Source: Bradyrhizobium sp. Ghvi
GTDB lineage: Bacteria; Pseudomonadota; Alphaproteobacteria; Rhizobiales; Xanthobacteraceae
Direction of reading: 5' to 3'
Length of the DNA stretch: 64,000 nucleotides
Assembly: GCF_900115265.1 (NCBI RefSeq)
Contig: NZ_FOVU01000002.1
Coordinates: 62,001 to 126,000, forward strand
The translations under genes and the position numbers were made by a program. Shown one piece after another: positions 26,517 to 34,827 of the stretch. Numbering within the stretch: the first letter of the stretch is position 1; each line of letters begins with the position of its first letter. The notes beneath the pieces were generated by a model. It ran no database searches. It saw only the letters and a program-made list of their open reading frames with translations, and was not told the origin of the DNA.

Positions 26517-29177
26517 ATGCGCGTTGTCGCCGCCGTTCTGTTGCTCGTGTCCGTGCTCCACGCCGGCGTCTGGGGGGTCCTGCGCGACAAGGAACCCGCG
26601 CCCGATTTCAAGGGGCTGTTGCCGAGTCTGTCCTATACGCCATTCGAACCGGGACACGTCGTCGACATCAACGTCGACCCCGACAAGATTCGCGCGGACA
26701 TGAAGAAGCTCTCGACCCTCACGCGAGCGATCCGGTCCTACTCCGCGACGGAAGGCAACGAGCTGGTGCCGCCGATCGCCGCCGAGTTCGGCCTCAAAGT
26801 CACGGTCGGCGCCTGGATCGACAAGGACGAGGATCGCAACGAGCGGGAGATCAAGGCTGCCATCGAGCTCGCCCGCAAGAACAGCAACGTCAACGGCATC
26901 GTGGTTGGCAACGAGGTGATCTTCCGCGGCGAGCAGAAGGTCGAGGACCTCATCGACAAGATCAAGAAGGTCAAGAGCGCGGTCCGCGTTCCCGTCACGA
27001 CGGGCGAGATCTGGAACATCTGGCGCGATTTTCCGGACCTTGCCTCCAGCGTCGATTTCATCGCCGCTCACGTGCTGCCCTATTGGGAAAACTTCCGATC
27101 GGACCAGGCGGTCGACCAGGCCGTGGACCGCTACAACCTCCTGCGCAATCTCTTTCCCGGCAAGCGCATCGTGATCGCCGAGTTCGGCTGGCCGAGTGCC
27201 GGCTACAATTTGCGCAATGCAGATCCCGGCCAGTTCCAGCAGGCGCTGACCCTGCGTAACTTCGTCAGCCGCGCGGAAGCTCTCGGCATGGAATACAATA
27301 TCGTCGAGGCGATCGATCAGCCCTGGAAATTCTTCGAAGGCGGCGTCGGCCCCTACTGGGGGATCCTCAACGCCAATCGCGAGCCGAAATTCGCCTGGAC
27401 GGGTCCGGTCGAGAATTCCGACTATTGGAAGCTGATGACGATCGCGCTGCTGGTCGGCATCCTGCTGTCATTGCCGATCATGCGGCTGCCGCAGCCGACC
27501 GCCGCGCAGGCATTCCTGCTCGCGGTCACCGCCAACGGCGTCGGCGCCTGGGCTGCGACCGTGTTCGCCTATTGGAACGGCCACTATTTCCTGTTCGGTT
27601 CGGCCTTCGCGCTGACGCTCGGCATGATCCTCCTTGTTCCCCTTGTCCTCATCGCGATGGCCCGCGTCGACGAGATCGCAGCCGTCGCCTTCGGCCGGCC
27701 GCCGCAGCGTCTGCTTTCGAAGGGCAAAACGGTCGAGAACGTGCCCGAGAACTACTATCCCAAGGTCTCGATCCATATCCCCGCCTATTTCGAGCCGGTC
27801 GAGATGCTCAAGCAGACGCTCGATGCGCTGTCGCGGCTCGACTATCCGAACTACGAATGCGTCGTCATCATCAACAACACGCCGGATCCTGCGTTCTGGC
27901 AGCCGATCCAGGACCATTGCCGCGCGCTCGGTGAACGTTTCAAGTTCATCAACGCCGAAAAGGTGCAGGGCTTCAAGGCCGGCGCGCTGCGCATCGCGAT
28001 GGACCGTACCGCCGTCGATGCCGAGATCATTGGCATCCTCGATGCCGACTATGTCGTCGAGCCGGACTGGTTGAAGGACCTCGTGCCTGCTTTCGCCGAT
28101 CCGCGCGTTGGCCTCGTTCAGGCGCCCCAGGAGCACCGCGACGGCGACCTGTCGATCATGCACTACATCATGAACGGCGAATATGCCGGCTTCTTCGACA
28201 TCGGCATGGTCCAGCGCAACGAGCTCAACGCCGTCATCGTGCACGGCACGATGTGCCTGATCCGCCGCGCCGCGATGGACATGGCCGGCGGCTGGTCCTC
28301 CGACACGATCTGCGAAGACTCGGATCTCGGCCTTGCGATCCAGGAGCTCGGCTGGACCACGCATTACACCAATCACCGCTACGGTAAGGGGCTGCTCCCC
28401 GACACCTACGAGGCTTTCAAGAAGCAGCGCCACCGCTGGGCCTATGGCGGCCTCCAGATCGTGAAGAAGCACTGGCGGCAATTCCTGCCCGGAAGGAGCC
28501 GGCTGACATCAGACCAAAAGCGCGAATACGGCCTGGGCTGGCTGAACTGGCTCGGGGCCGAGAGCCTCGGCGTCGTCGTCGCGCTCCTCAATCTCGTCTG
28601 GGTGCCGATCGTCGCGTTCGCCGACATCGCGATCCCCGACAAGATTTTGACGCTGCCGATCATCGGCGCCTTCATCGTCTCGCTGGTGCACTTCCTGTCG
28701 ATGTACCGCGCGCGCGTCGCGATCAAACCGGGCCAGATGCTGGGTGCAATGGTCGCGGCGATGAGCGTGCAATGGACGGTCTCGCGTGCGGTCGCGCAGG
28801 GCCTGATCACCGAGCACATCGCGTTCGCCCGCACGTCCAAGGGTGGCCTGTCGAGGATGTCGATCGAGTTCCAGGCGTTCTGGGAGGCCGTTATCGGCAC
28901 CCTGCTCCTGGTCGGCGCCGGCGTGCTGATCGCCTCCAACAGCTCCCGGCAGATCACCGAGATCTATATCTTCGCAGGCGTCCTGGTGCTGCAAAGCCTG
29001 CCGTTCCTGGCCGCCGTCGCCATCGCCATCCTCGAGCTCAGCCGCATCAACTCGTTCCAGTTCTGGCGCGACAGCGCGATCCGCACCGCCGAGCTGATCG
29101 GCCTGCGCCCCGTCGCCCTGCCGACATCAGGCAATGCGCAGCCGGTGCCGAGCGAGGTGCGGCGGGAGGCGAACTGA
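26517..29177 (+). CDS. ndvB: NdvB-type cyclic beta-(1,3)-glucan synthase (GH17-like domain fused to GT2)
   Basis: 886 residues. After an N-terminal membrane helix comes a GH17-like domain (LSYTPFEPGHVVD, IVVGNEVIFRGE, HVLPYWENF, IAEFGWPSAGYN, EAIDQPWKF). Several membrane helices follow, then a family 2 glycosyltransferase: IPAYFEPVEMLKQTLDAL, ILDADYVVEPDWL (DxD), CEDSDLGLAIQELGW and the KQRHRWAYGGLQ (QxxRW) motif near residue 650. More helices end the protein. It polymerises UDP-glucose into cyclic glucan at the inner membrane, which rhizobia need for osmotic adaptation and nodulation. The start MRVVAAVLLL was chosen because it gives a clean membrane helix. Confidence 0.88.
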   Translation: MRVVAAVLLLVSVLHAGVWGVLRDKEPAPDFKGLLPSLSYTPFEPGHVVDINVDPDKIRADMKKLSTLTRAIRSYSATEGNELVPPIAAEFGLKVTVGAWIDKDEDRNEREIKAAIELARKNSNVNGIVVGNEVIFRGEQKVEDLIDKIKKVKSAVRVPVTTGEIWNIWRDFPDLASSVDFIAAHVLPYWENFRSDQAVDQAVDRYNLLRNLFPGKRIVIAEFGWPSAGYNLRNADPGQFQQALTLRNFVSRAEALGMEYNIVEAIDQPWKFFEGGVGPYWGILNANREPKFAWTGPVENSDYWKLMTIALLVGILLSLPIMRLPQPTAAQAFLLAVTANGVGAWAATVFAYWNGHYFLFGSAFALTLGMILLVPLVLIAMARVDEIAAVAFGRPPQRLLSKGKTVENVPENYYPKVSIHIPAYFEPVEMLKQTLDALSRLDYPNYECVVIINNTPDPAFWQPIQDHCRALGERFKFINAEKVQGFKAGALRIAMDRTAVDAEIIGILDADYVVEPDWLKDLVPAFADPRVGLVQAPQEHRDGDLSIMHYIMNGEYAGFFDIGMVQRNELNAVIVHGTMCLIRRAAMDMAGGWSSDTICEDSDLGLAIQELGWTTHYTNHRYGKGLLPDTYEAFKKQRHRWAYGGLQIVKKHWRQFLPGRSRLTSDQKREYGLGWLNWLGAESLGVVVALLNLVWVPIVAFADIAIPDKILTLPIIGAFIVSLVHFLSMYRARVAIKPGQMLGAMVAAMSVQWTVSRAVAQGLITEHIAFARTSKGGLSRMSIEFQAFWEAVIGTLLLVGAGVLIASNSSRQITEIYIFAGVLVLQSLPFLAAVAIAILELSRINSFQFWRDSAIRTAELIGLRPVALPTSGNAQPVPSEVRREAN

Positions 29178-29200
29178 CGGGATGGATTTCACGCGGTTAG

Positions 29201-29226
29201 GCCTCGTGATCAAAGTCACGAGGTCT
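29201..29226 (+). terminator. Terminator after ndvB
   Basis: Perfect 8-bp stem CCTCGTGA/TCACGAGG with a 6-nt loop, followed by a short T-containing tail (TCTTT). It starts 24 bp after the ndvB stop codon. Confidence 0.65.
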
Positions 29227-29374
29227 TTGGACGTGGATGACAGTCCGCCAAACAAGTTCAAAACTCCGCCCTAAGCTTCGGAAGTGACAATAAAATCCGC
29301 TCCACTGCCGTGTGTTTTGGCAGCCATCCCTGCTATTGACCTCAGCGCCCCATCCCCCTACACAGCGCGGGCCG

Positions 29375-29437
29375 AAAGCATGATCCGGAAACAGCCGGTT
29401 TTCCCCGCGACGCGAGCCGAAGCGGCAAGACATGCTT
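29375..29437. repeat. Degenerate palindromic repeat with GCATGATCCGGAAA core
   Basis: An imperfect inverted repeat (AAGCATG at the left, CATGCTT at the right) encloses the GATCCGGAAA...CCGGTTTTCC core seen in a widespread Rhizobiales intergenic repeat. It lies in the gap between ndvB and tRNA-Lys; no gene is supported in that gap. Confidence 0.5.
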
Positions 29438-29490
29438 CTCGAATGTCCGAAGACGATGGCGATCGACCGTAAAGCCATCAGCGGCCATGG

Positions 29491-29566
29491 GAGCGCGTAG
29501 CTCAGCCGGTAGAGCACGTGACTTTTAATCACGGGGTCCTGGGTTCGAGCCCCAGCGCGCTCACCA
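29491..29566 (+). tRNA. tRNA-Lys (anticodon TTT)
   Basis: 76 nt. Acceptor stem GAGCGCG pairs with CGCGCTC, the D-arm is AGCTCAGCCGGTAGAGC, the anticodon loop CTTTTAA carries TTT, the T-arm has GGTTCGAGCC, and the gene ends ACCA. The 3' half from the anticodon loop onward is duplicated at 51242-51290, so this gene is the integration site of the adjoining element, and its present 3' half came from the element without loss of function. Confidence 0.97.
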
Positions 29567-29567
29567 A
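29519..29567 (+). repeat. attL: 49-bp direct repeat within tRNA-Lys
   Basis: Identical over 49 bp to 51242-51290, beginning TGACTTTTAATCACGG and ending CTCACCAA. It covers the anticodon loop, variable region, T-arm and 3' end of the tRNA. It marks the left junction of the integrated element. Confidence 0.95.
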
Positions 29568-29636
29568 GTAAGCCCCTGAAAATACTTATAGTATATCGAA
29601 AATTAAATCACGGTGCCTAGACCTTTCGTGACCTTC

Positions 29637-29657
29637 GGGTAACGCAGGGGTAACAAA
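29637..29657 (+). promoter_or_regulatory. Candidate integrase arm-type site, left end
   Basis: Two GGGTAAC copies 11 bp apart (29637 and 29648) followed by AAA. The same 21-bp arrangement, with one mismatch, occurs inside the right end at 51120-51140. One-helical-turn spacing and presence at both ends 70-100 bp from the att core suit arm-type binding sites of a tyrosine recombinase; function is inferred. Confidence 0.55.
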
Positions 29658-29765
29658 CTTCCCGAACAAAGATGTACAACTTTGCGCATGTTCAGGCAGA
29701 AACAGGCGGCGTCGGGGCTATCTGAGTCGCCGCGTCGAGCTGACCGGAACGGACGGGCAAACTGA

Positions 29766-30554
29766 ATGACCGCACCAAATCCTAAGAGGCAACGGGCTGC
29801 GTGGGCAGCAATTGATGATTTAGCGTCCGACGCGGAAAACGTGTCGGTGATCCATTATTCCTGCGAAAGCTTCTACGACCGACCCAACGGGGCATCGCCT
29901 CGCATCACCTCTGTTGCCGTCCGCAAATTGGACACCGGCCAGACGTTGTCATTCTCGATTCATCAGGTGGCGGAGCGAGAGGGCATCCCCTTTGCCGAGA
30001 TTGAGGCGAGCTATGACAAGCTCGAACGCATGATGCTCGACGCCTTCTTTGAGCATGTGGGCAGCCACAAGGGGATGAAATACATCCACTGGAACATGCG
30101 GGACATCAACTATGGTTTTGCGGCCATTGAGCACCGCTACCGCGTCCTGAAAGGCGAACCCAAAATCATCGATGACGACCGGAAATTCGACCTCGCCCGG
30201 TTGCTCATAGACATCTATGGCCCGGGCTATACCGGGCACCCCAGATTGGAGACGCTCCTAGAGCAGAATCATATCTCACCTCTCAATTTTCTGAGCGGCA
30301 AGCAGGAAGCGGAAGCTTTTGAGAACCGAAATTATGTTGGCCTGCACCAATCCACGCTGAGCAAGGTGGACGTTGTCAGCAACCTCTTTGGCAGAACGGC
30401 GGATCGACAGCTTAAAACCAACACGACCTGGTGGGAGATGCATGGCGGGAAGCTACACGGCGTCGTGCAGTGGCTAGCCGAAAACAAGATAGTCGCGCTG
30501 GCGCTTGCCGTGGCAGGCGTCGTCTTGGGTCTAATCGCGTTGAAGTTCAGCTAG
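29766..30554 (+). CDS. Exonuclease-like protein with C-terminal membrane anchor (cargo)
   Basis: 262 residues, first gene inside the left end. The pattern resembles a DEDD-type 3'-5' exonuclease fold: HYSCESF near residue 30 (position of the DxE motif, first Asp absent), then IHWNMRDINYGFAAIEHRYR near residue 107 (like motif II with H-N and D), then KFDLARLL, then GHPRLETLLEQN. A single hydrophobic helix (VALALAVAGVVLGLIAL) ends the protein, so it is probably tail-anchored. I do not recognise a named family, and catalytic competence is doubtful. It could be a defence or exclusion effector. Nothing else overlaps it. It appears less GC-rich than the chromosomal genes. Confidence 0.6.
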   Translation: MTAPNPKRQRAAWAAIDDLASDAENVSVIHYSCESFYDRPNGASPRITSVAVRKLDTGQTLSFSIHQVAEREGIPFAEIEASYDKLERMMLDAFFEHVGSHKGMKYIHWNMRDINYGFAAIEHRYRVLKGEPKIIDDDRKFDLARLLIDIYGPGYTGHPRLETLLEQNHISPLNFLSGKQEAEAFENRNYVGLHQSTLSKVDVVSNLFGRTADRQLKTNTTWWEMHGGKLHGVVQWLAENKIVALALAVAGVVLGLIALKFS

Positions 30555-30684
30555 GCGGAGCCGGGGAAGCGCTCAGCCCCAGGGCACGACCTTCACCGGC
30601 CGGACGAAAGTTTGCGCCCGCACTGGTAGTATTATCAAAGCTGCTCTGCTTTACTGATGCGCAACCCATAAAGAGTTGACGCCA

Positions 30685-31458
30685 ATGGCAAAGCCCCCGA
30701 ACAAAGCGCCCCGTCCGCAGGGTAGCGAATATCAGTTCAGGATTGACGCCTATAGCCCGGCCACCATGCCAATGGGACGGCTAGCTCAGTACATGGCCGA
30801 ATTAGCGACCTTGCTCGGCGAGCGGGACGCGGTGCACTTTCGGGGCCTCACGAAGGGCAGCACAATCCTAAATGCGCGTGTGGACCGGGAGGCAATGCCT
30901 AAGGTCCGCGCACGCGTGGTAGCCGTACGCGCGGGGGATGCTAGCGGTGATACTCAGCGGGCGTTCAACAACCTGAACAAGCTTCTTAGGGCTGACAATG
31001 CGGTCGGCGTGCTGCGTGACGCCGCGCCCCGGGGGGTTGTTGTCCGCTTTCCCGGCCGCGACGTAGCCGAGGAAAAGTTCACCGTTAAACAGCAAGGCTC
31101 GATTGATGGCATTGTCACCGGCATTCGCGGCAAAGACAGCTCCATCCACATAACGCTGCAATCCGAAACTCAACAAATAAGCGGCTGCGAAACTACGCGC
31201 GCGATAGCAAAACAGCTCGGAGCCAAGCTCTTTGAGCCTGTGCGACTGTTCGGCAAGGGCAAGTGGACTCGCGATGCGGATGGCACTTGGACACTTGAGA
31301 ACTTCCGGGTGGAAAGCTTTGAGGCTCTCCGCGAGACACAGCTTACCGACGCGCTCGCCGCCCTACGCGACATCCCCACGGAATGGGGAGACGACGCGTA
31401 TCAGGAGCTGATCGATATGCGAAAGGGACCGGGAGGCAGCAAGAATGGTGGTCATTGA
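30685..31458 (+). CDS. Hypothetical partner of a PIN-domain protein (cargo)
   Basis: 257 residues from ATG 30685 (a TTG nine bases upstream is possible). No known domain is recognised. The N-terminal half has a charged beta/alpha pattern with a conserved-looking stretch HFRGLTKGSTILNARVDREA; the C-terminal third ends acidic, then glycine-rich. The stop lies 14 bp inside the following PIN gene, so the two are translationally coupled and likely function as a pair. By position it could be the antitoxin or regulator of a toxin-antitoxin pair, although it is much larger than usual antitoxins. Confidence 0.65.
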   Translation: MAKPPNKAPRPQGSEYQFRIDAYSPATMPMGRLAQYMAELATLLGERDAVHFRGLTKGSTILNARVDREAMPKVRARVVAVRAGDASGDTQRAFNNLNKLLRADNAVGVLRDAAPRGVVVRFPGRDVAEEKFTVKQQGSIDGIVTGIRGKDSSIHITLQSETQQISGCETTRAIAKQLGAKLFEPVRLFGKGKWTRDADGTWTLENFRVESFEALRETQLTDALAALRDIPTEWGDDAYQELIDMRKGPGGSKNGGH

Positions 31459-31999
31459 TTCCACTAATCTCTTACTGCTACTGCGCCCTGGTACCCGCGT
31501 TCCCAATGGCGCGGACGGTGCCCCCATCGTCCGCCCTCGGGATAGAATCCAGTACTTGGTGCACCGGCTGAGTCAGGACAAATCGAAAATCATCATACCG
31601 ACGCCCGCGCTTAGCGAGGCCCTAGTCACGGCCGGGCCGGAAGCCTCTCAGAAAATCGTAGAGGACTTGCAGAAATACGCTGTGTTCGCAATCGAGCCAT
31701 TTGATACCCGCGCTGCTCTGGAAGCCGCAGCGATGCTGCGCGCAGCGCTTGCAAACGGAAACAAGCGCGGCAACAGCAAAGCGCCATGGCAGAAGGTGAA
31801 AGTTGACCGTCAGATTGTCGCCATCGCGAGGGTTCACGGCGCGACCGAAATTTATTCCGACGATGGAGACGTTGCCACGCTTGGGGCGCTCGCGAAGATC
31901 AAGGTCATCAGCTTGTCTGATTTACCCTTGCCGCCTGAAAAGGCTCAGCTCAGTTTAGAACTCGAACCGGCCGCCGATAGCCTCCCGGATCAACAATAA
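31445..31999 (+). CDS. PIN-domain protein (VapC-like nuclease, cargo)
   Basis: 184 residues. PIN fold with the expected acidic residues: Asp5 in MVVIDSTNLLL, Glu58 in PTPALSEAL, Asp121 in KVDRQIVAIA, and the Asp139-Asp142 cluster in IYSDDGDV. PIN domains are metal-dependent ribonucleases; many are the toxin of type II toxin-antitoxin pairs. It overlaps its upstream partner by 14 bp. It is somewhat longer than typical VapC (about 130-145 residues), with an extra 25-residue insertion near residue 20 and a hydrophilic tail. Confidence 0.75.
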   Translation: MVVIDSTNLLLLLRPGTRVPNGADGAPIVRPRDRIQYLVHRLSQDKSKIIIPTPALSEALVTAGPEASQKIVEDLQKYAVFAIEPFDTRAALEAAAMLRAALANGNKRGNSKAPWQKVKVDRQIVAIARVHGATEIYSDDGDVATLGALAKIKVISLSDLPLPPEKAQLSLELEPAADSLPDQQ

Positions 32000-32029
32000 A
32001 AAAAACAAAACGAACAAGGGGGCGGCCGA

Positions 32030-33169
32030 ATGTCGTGGGATGACCACCAACTCAAACTTACGCGCGATGCAAGGCTCTTGTCGGCAAGTCCCGATCAGGT
32101 CTTCTCGGAATTGAGGGACATCTCCAAAGAGATACGTACAAGCCTGCTCATGTCGGGATCAGACGGCATTGAACCGCTGTTGATCGAACGTGGTCAGCCG
32201 CTGATCAATCTGGGTCTCGCCTGCTACTGCACCGACAAGAGCGTCTTTGTCGCGCTGTATAATCACGGTCGCGGAGCCCCAGCGGACAAAGCTGACGAAA
32301 TATATCGCCGTGGTCTTTTGCTCGGCTGCCTTTCCAATGCGACGATACAGAAGGCGCACTTGATTTTTGACTTCCCTCGCGAGCTGATCGGCGACGACGA
32401 ATTCGAGCATATATTAGGAGAGAGCGAATACGGTCTGGCGGAAACTCTCGTTCGAAATCCTGCGGTGTCCGACAAACTGTTGGAGCAGCTATACAAGCGA
32501 GAAGGAGCATTCGCGAGCGTGCCGGATCAACGCCTCGCGACGCTGGTCCATTGTTCGCGCGAGAACGAACGCCTAAACACCAACGATGACGACGATTACA
32601 GTCCCGACTTGGGGCACTTCCGCATTCATAATGCGATCCTACAGCTTGTCGAAACCGCGCCAGTAAGCCCACTCTGGAGAACGGTTCTCTTTGATCTTCT
32701 CAACAATCTGAACCCCTTGCACGTTGCCCGGACTGAGCGACTGCAAGATATTTTGCAGCGATGGGTGTCACTCGACATCAGGGACAGAAGTGATGAAGAA
32801 AGGACGGGGTTGTTTGCTGAGAACGTTTCGATGACGGACGAATTCCGCTGTGTCATCGCCTCACTCTACGGAACGGCGTTGAAGGACAATGAGATGCGGG
32901 CCGCGTCGAAATCAAATGACGTTGCGATGCGAGCTGCCTACTACGGAAACAGCAAGCTAACCGTAAAAGAGATGCGGACATCATTTGAGCGCGACGGCAG
33001 CGCCTTCGTTCTCGCGGCAATCCGCAACCGTAGCATTCTCTTCGGCCGCGATCAGCGCCAAGCCTTTGAGGAGGAAATGCTAAGCCGGGATTTCAGCTTT
33101 CAGTATGGCAAAATCATAGACATGCTTCGGAAGGAATACCCGTACGTCGAGCCCTACAAGCAGCGATAA
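32030..33169 (+). CDS. Alpha-helical repeat protein, LRV/HEAT-like (cargo)
   Basis: 379 residues. No enzyme motif is visible. Several segments read like helical repeats of the leucine-rich-variant or HEAT type (LAETLVRNPAVSDKLLEQLY; MRAAYYGNSKLTVKEMRTSF; VLAAIRNRSILFGRDQ), each with an asparagine-proline or asparagine followed by two helices. It is therefore likely a binding scaffold. A strong AAGGGGG ribosome site lies 9 bp upstream. The next gene begins 23 bp downstream and is probably co-transcribed. Visibly lower GC than the flanking chromosome. Function unknown. Confidence 0.6.
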   Translation: MSWDDHQLKLTRDARLLSASPDQVFSELRDISKEIRTSLLMSGSDGIEPLLIERGQPLINLGLACYCTDKSVFVALYNHGRGAPADKADEIYRRGLLLGCLSNATIQKAHLIFDFPRELIGDDEFEHILGESEYGLAETLVRNPAVSDKLLEQLYKREGAFASVPDQRLATLVHCSRENERLNTNDDDDYSPDLGHFRIHNAILQLVETAPVSPLWRTVLFDLLNNLNPLHVARTERLQDILQRWVSLDIRDRSDEERTGLFAENVSMTDEFRCVIASLYGTALKDNEMRAASKSNDVAMRAAYYGNSKLTVKEMRTSFERDGSAFVLAAIRNRSILFGRDQRQAFEEEMLSRDFSFQYGKIIDMLRKEYPYVEPYKQR

Positions 33170-33192
33170 ATTTCTGCGCCTTCGGATGGAAA

Positions 33193-33990
33193 ATGGATTT
33201 TTCAGCCTTCATCATAGCGGCCGCCGCATTGGCTGTCGGCATCTACATTGGCCGCCAATCTCAAAAGGCCGCGCTCGGTTCACTGGTCCGCACAGCCGAC
33301 CGAAAGGCCTCAGCAGCCGATGAGGCAAACGACCGATACCTTGAGGTGCTGCAACGGGAGTTGGCGAACATCATCGCCCGCGATAATCCGGACAGGATGA
33401 TTGCGCTCTACCGAAAAGCGCAAGCACAAGAGCGCGAGATGCTGAAGGCTGACAAGGCGCGCGTCCAAGCTGAGCTGGCCGCCCTCACGCACAAGTACCC
33501 TGTATATGAAGACTTCGACAAAATCGGCACGAAGCATTTTGTCCCGTACAGCGGCGAGCCGCTTTGGGGCGAAGAGGGCGAGCTTTCCGACGCCTATCTC
33601 GACATCTCGAAATTTTTGATCCTCGGGAGAATACAAGACGGGCGTTCGTACAGACCTGTTTTCCCGGAAGACGACGAGAAGAGCTTTCGACGCTGCATGC
33701 AAGAATTGAAGGACCAGACGTTCAGGGCCTCGCTCAATGACGCCGTCGACAAATACTATCTGGCGCGTAGAGTGGCCGAACAGTCAGATTCCCAAATGCA
33801 CGATTACGAAGATCAGCAAATAGGCGTGTTTCATCTTCCGTCCTATGCTGATGTTCGCTACGGCATCCACCTAAAGAAAACGGACGAATACGGCGTGTAT
33901 TCGTTCTTTGTCCATGACGATGGCAAGATCAGCTCGCGTTATGCTCGGTCTGATGCAACATTCCAGAACGAAATCGGGTTGTATCTCTGA
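33193..33990 (+). CDS. Membrane-anchored coiled-coil protein (cargo)
   Basis: 265 residues. One N-terminal transmembrane helix (about residues 4-21, FIIAAAALAVGIYIG) is followed by a charged helix likely to form a coiled coil (residues 40-95, rich in Ala, Glu, Arg and Gln), then a soluble C-terminal domain with many aromatic residues (GVYSFFVHDDGKISSRY). No family recognised. It follows the helical-repeat gene by 23 bp; the two may form a membrane-associated complex, which is an inference. Confidence 0.6.
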   Translation: MDFSAFIIAAAALAVGIYIGRQSQKAALGSLVRTADRKASAADEANDRYLEVLQRELANIIARDNPDRMIALYRKAQAQEREMLKADKARVQAELAALTHKYPVYEDFDKIGTKHFVPYSGEPLWGEEGELSDAYLDISKFLILGRIQDGRSYRPVFPEDDEKSFRRCMQELKDQTFRASLNDAVDKYYLARRVAEQSDSQMHDYEDQQIGVFHLPSYADVRYGIHLKKTDEYGVYSFFVHDDGKISSRYARSDATFQNEIGLYL

Positions 33991-34020
33991 GCATCTACGC
34001 TGGAAGGGCGGAACGCACAA

Positions 34021-34242
34021 ATGGTGAAATGGGTCTATAGAACTCGCGCCGATCAGGCTCAGATTATTCCGGCCCCAAAAGGCTTCGCTCTTATGTTCGA
34101 TGGTGAAGCGTTAGGAAACTACGCCTCGCCCGCTGCGGCAGCAGAAGATTTGGCTAACGGAACATCCTTCTGGCCATCCGCTGGCGACCCCTCTGAGATG
34201 GGCATCCCGGAGGACATCGCCGAGTGGCAGCGCGTCCCATAA
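34021..34242 (+). CDS. Small hypothetical protein (cargo)
   Basis: 73 residues, no domain recognised. It contains GFALMFDGEALGNYASPAAAAEDLANG, resembling small proteins annotated as hypothetical in Rhizobiales. It is the last gene of the plus-strand cargo module and ends 3 bp before the convergent minus-strand block. Confidence 0.6.
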   Translation: MVKWVYRTRADQAQIIPAPKGFALMFDGEALGNYASPAAAAEDLANGTSFWPSAGDPSEMGIPEDIAEWQRVP

Positions 34243-34245
34243 CAC

Positions 34246-34512
34246 TCAGCTAGGCCGATTGCTCGGAGCACGCTTTGATGCATCGACGAAAGCGTGCCCC
34301 ACGTCACCTAGCTCAGCCTTAAACTGAATTTCTATCTGGCCGTCTTGACCCTTACGGACGCGAACGAGATGACGGCGGCCTTCGTCGAGAGCAGACGCAA
34401 GGGTGTCTTGCATCTGCTCCGCAGTTAAGCCCCGCCCCCATATGTGACGCGTGACTACCAGCTCCATGAGCCGAGCTAGGTCTTCTCGATTACTGTCCGT
34501 TTGATCTGCCAT
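34246..34512 (-). CDS. Small hypothetical protein at the end of the structural block
   Basis: 88 residues from ATG 34512, which has AGGA 7 bp upstream (a GTG at 34530 is possible). Mixed helical sequence, no domain recognised. It overlaps the preceding gene by 37 bp on the same strand, so they are probably translated together. Confidence 0.55.
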   Translation of the reverse strand: MADQTDSNREDLARLMELVVTRHIWGRGLTAEQMQDTLASALDEGRRHLVRVRKGQDGQIEIQFKAELGDVGHAFVDASKRAPSNRPS

Positions 34513-34706
34513 GAACAATCCTGTAGCCACGCGAATACTTCTTCAAGACTGTAAGACTGTTCGACTGGCGGGTCGCCCGGCAACTCGCCAGCCACTCTCA
34601 GGACGAAGTCAACGTCAGACTTACGGTACATGCGGTCCTGTAGCTCGAACTCTTCAAGCGTGACTGGATTACAATCGTGGTAGTGCCTTGTAGCGATTAG
34701 TTGCAT
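34476..34706 (-). CDS. Small hypothetical protein
   Basis: 76 residues from ATG 34706, preceded by AGAGGG; a TTG at 34748 would add 14 residues. The tail EEVFAWLQDCSWQIKR is amphipathic. No domain recognised. It overlaps the following gene. Confidence 0.5.
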   Translation of the reverse strand: MQLIATRHYHDCNPVTLEEFELQDRMYRKSDVDFVLRVAGELPGDPPVEQSYSLEEVFAWLQDCSWQIKRTVIEKT

Positions 34707-34827
34707 TGCCCTCTTGCCCCAAACAATGATGCGTCTCGTCTGTTGCAAAGACGCCGATTGCCGTCAAAGCATTTATTTCGAAGGCAATGGCGTTTGGTAT
34801 TAGATGTAGGTTACGAATCTCACAGCT

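Noticed and set aside
29284..29472. 62-codon frame before tRNA-Lys
   Set aside because: Runs through a known type of palindromic repeat; no ribosome site.
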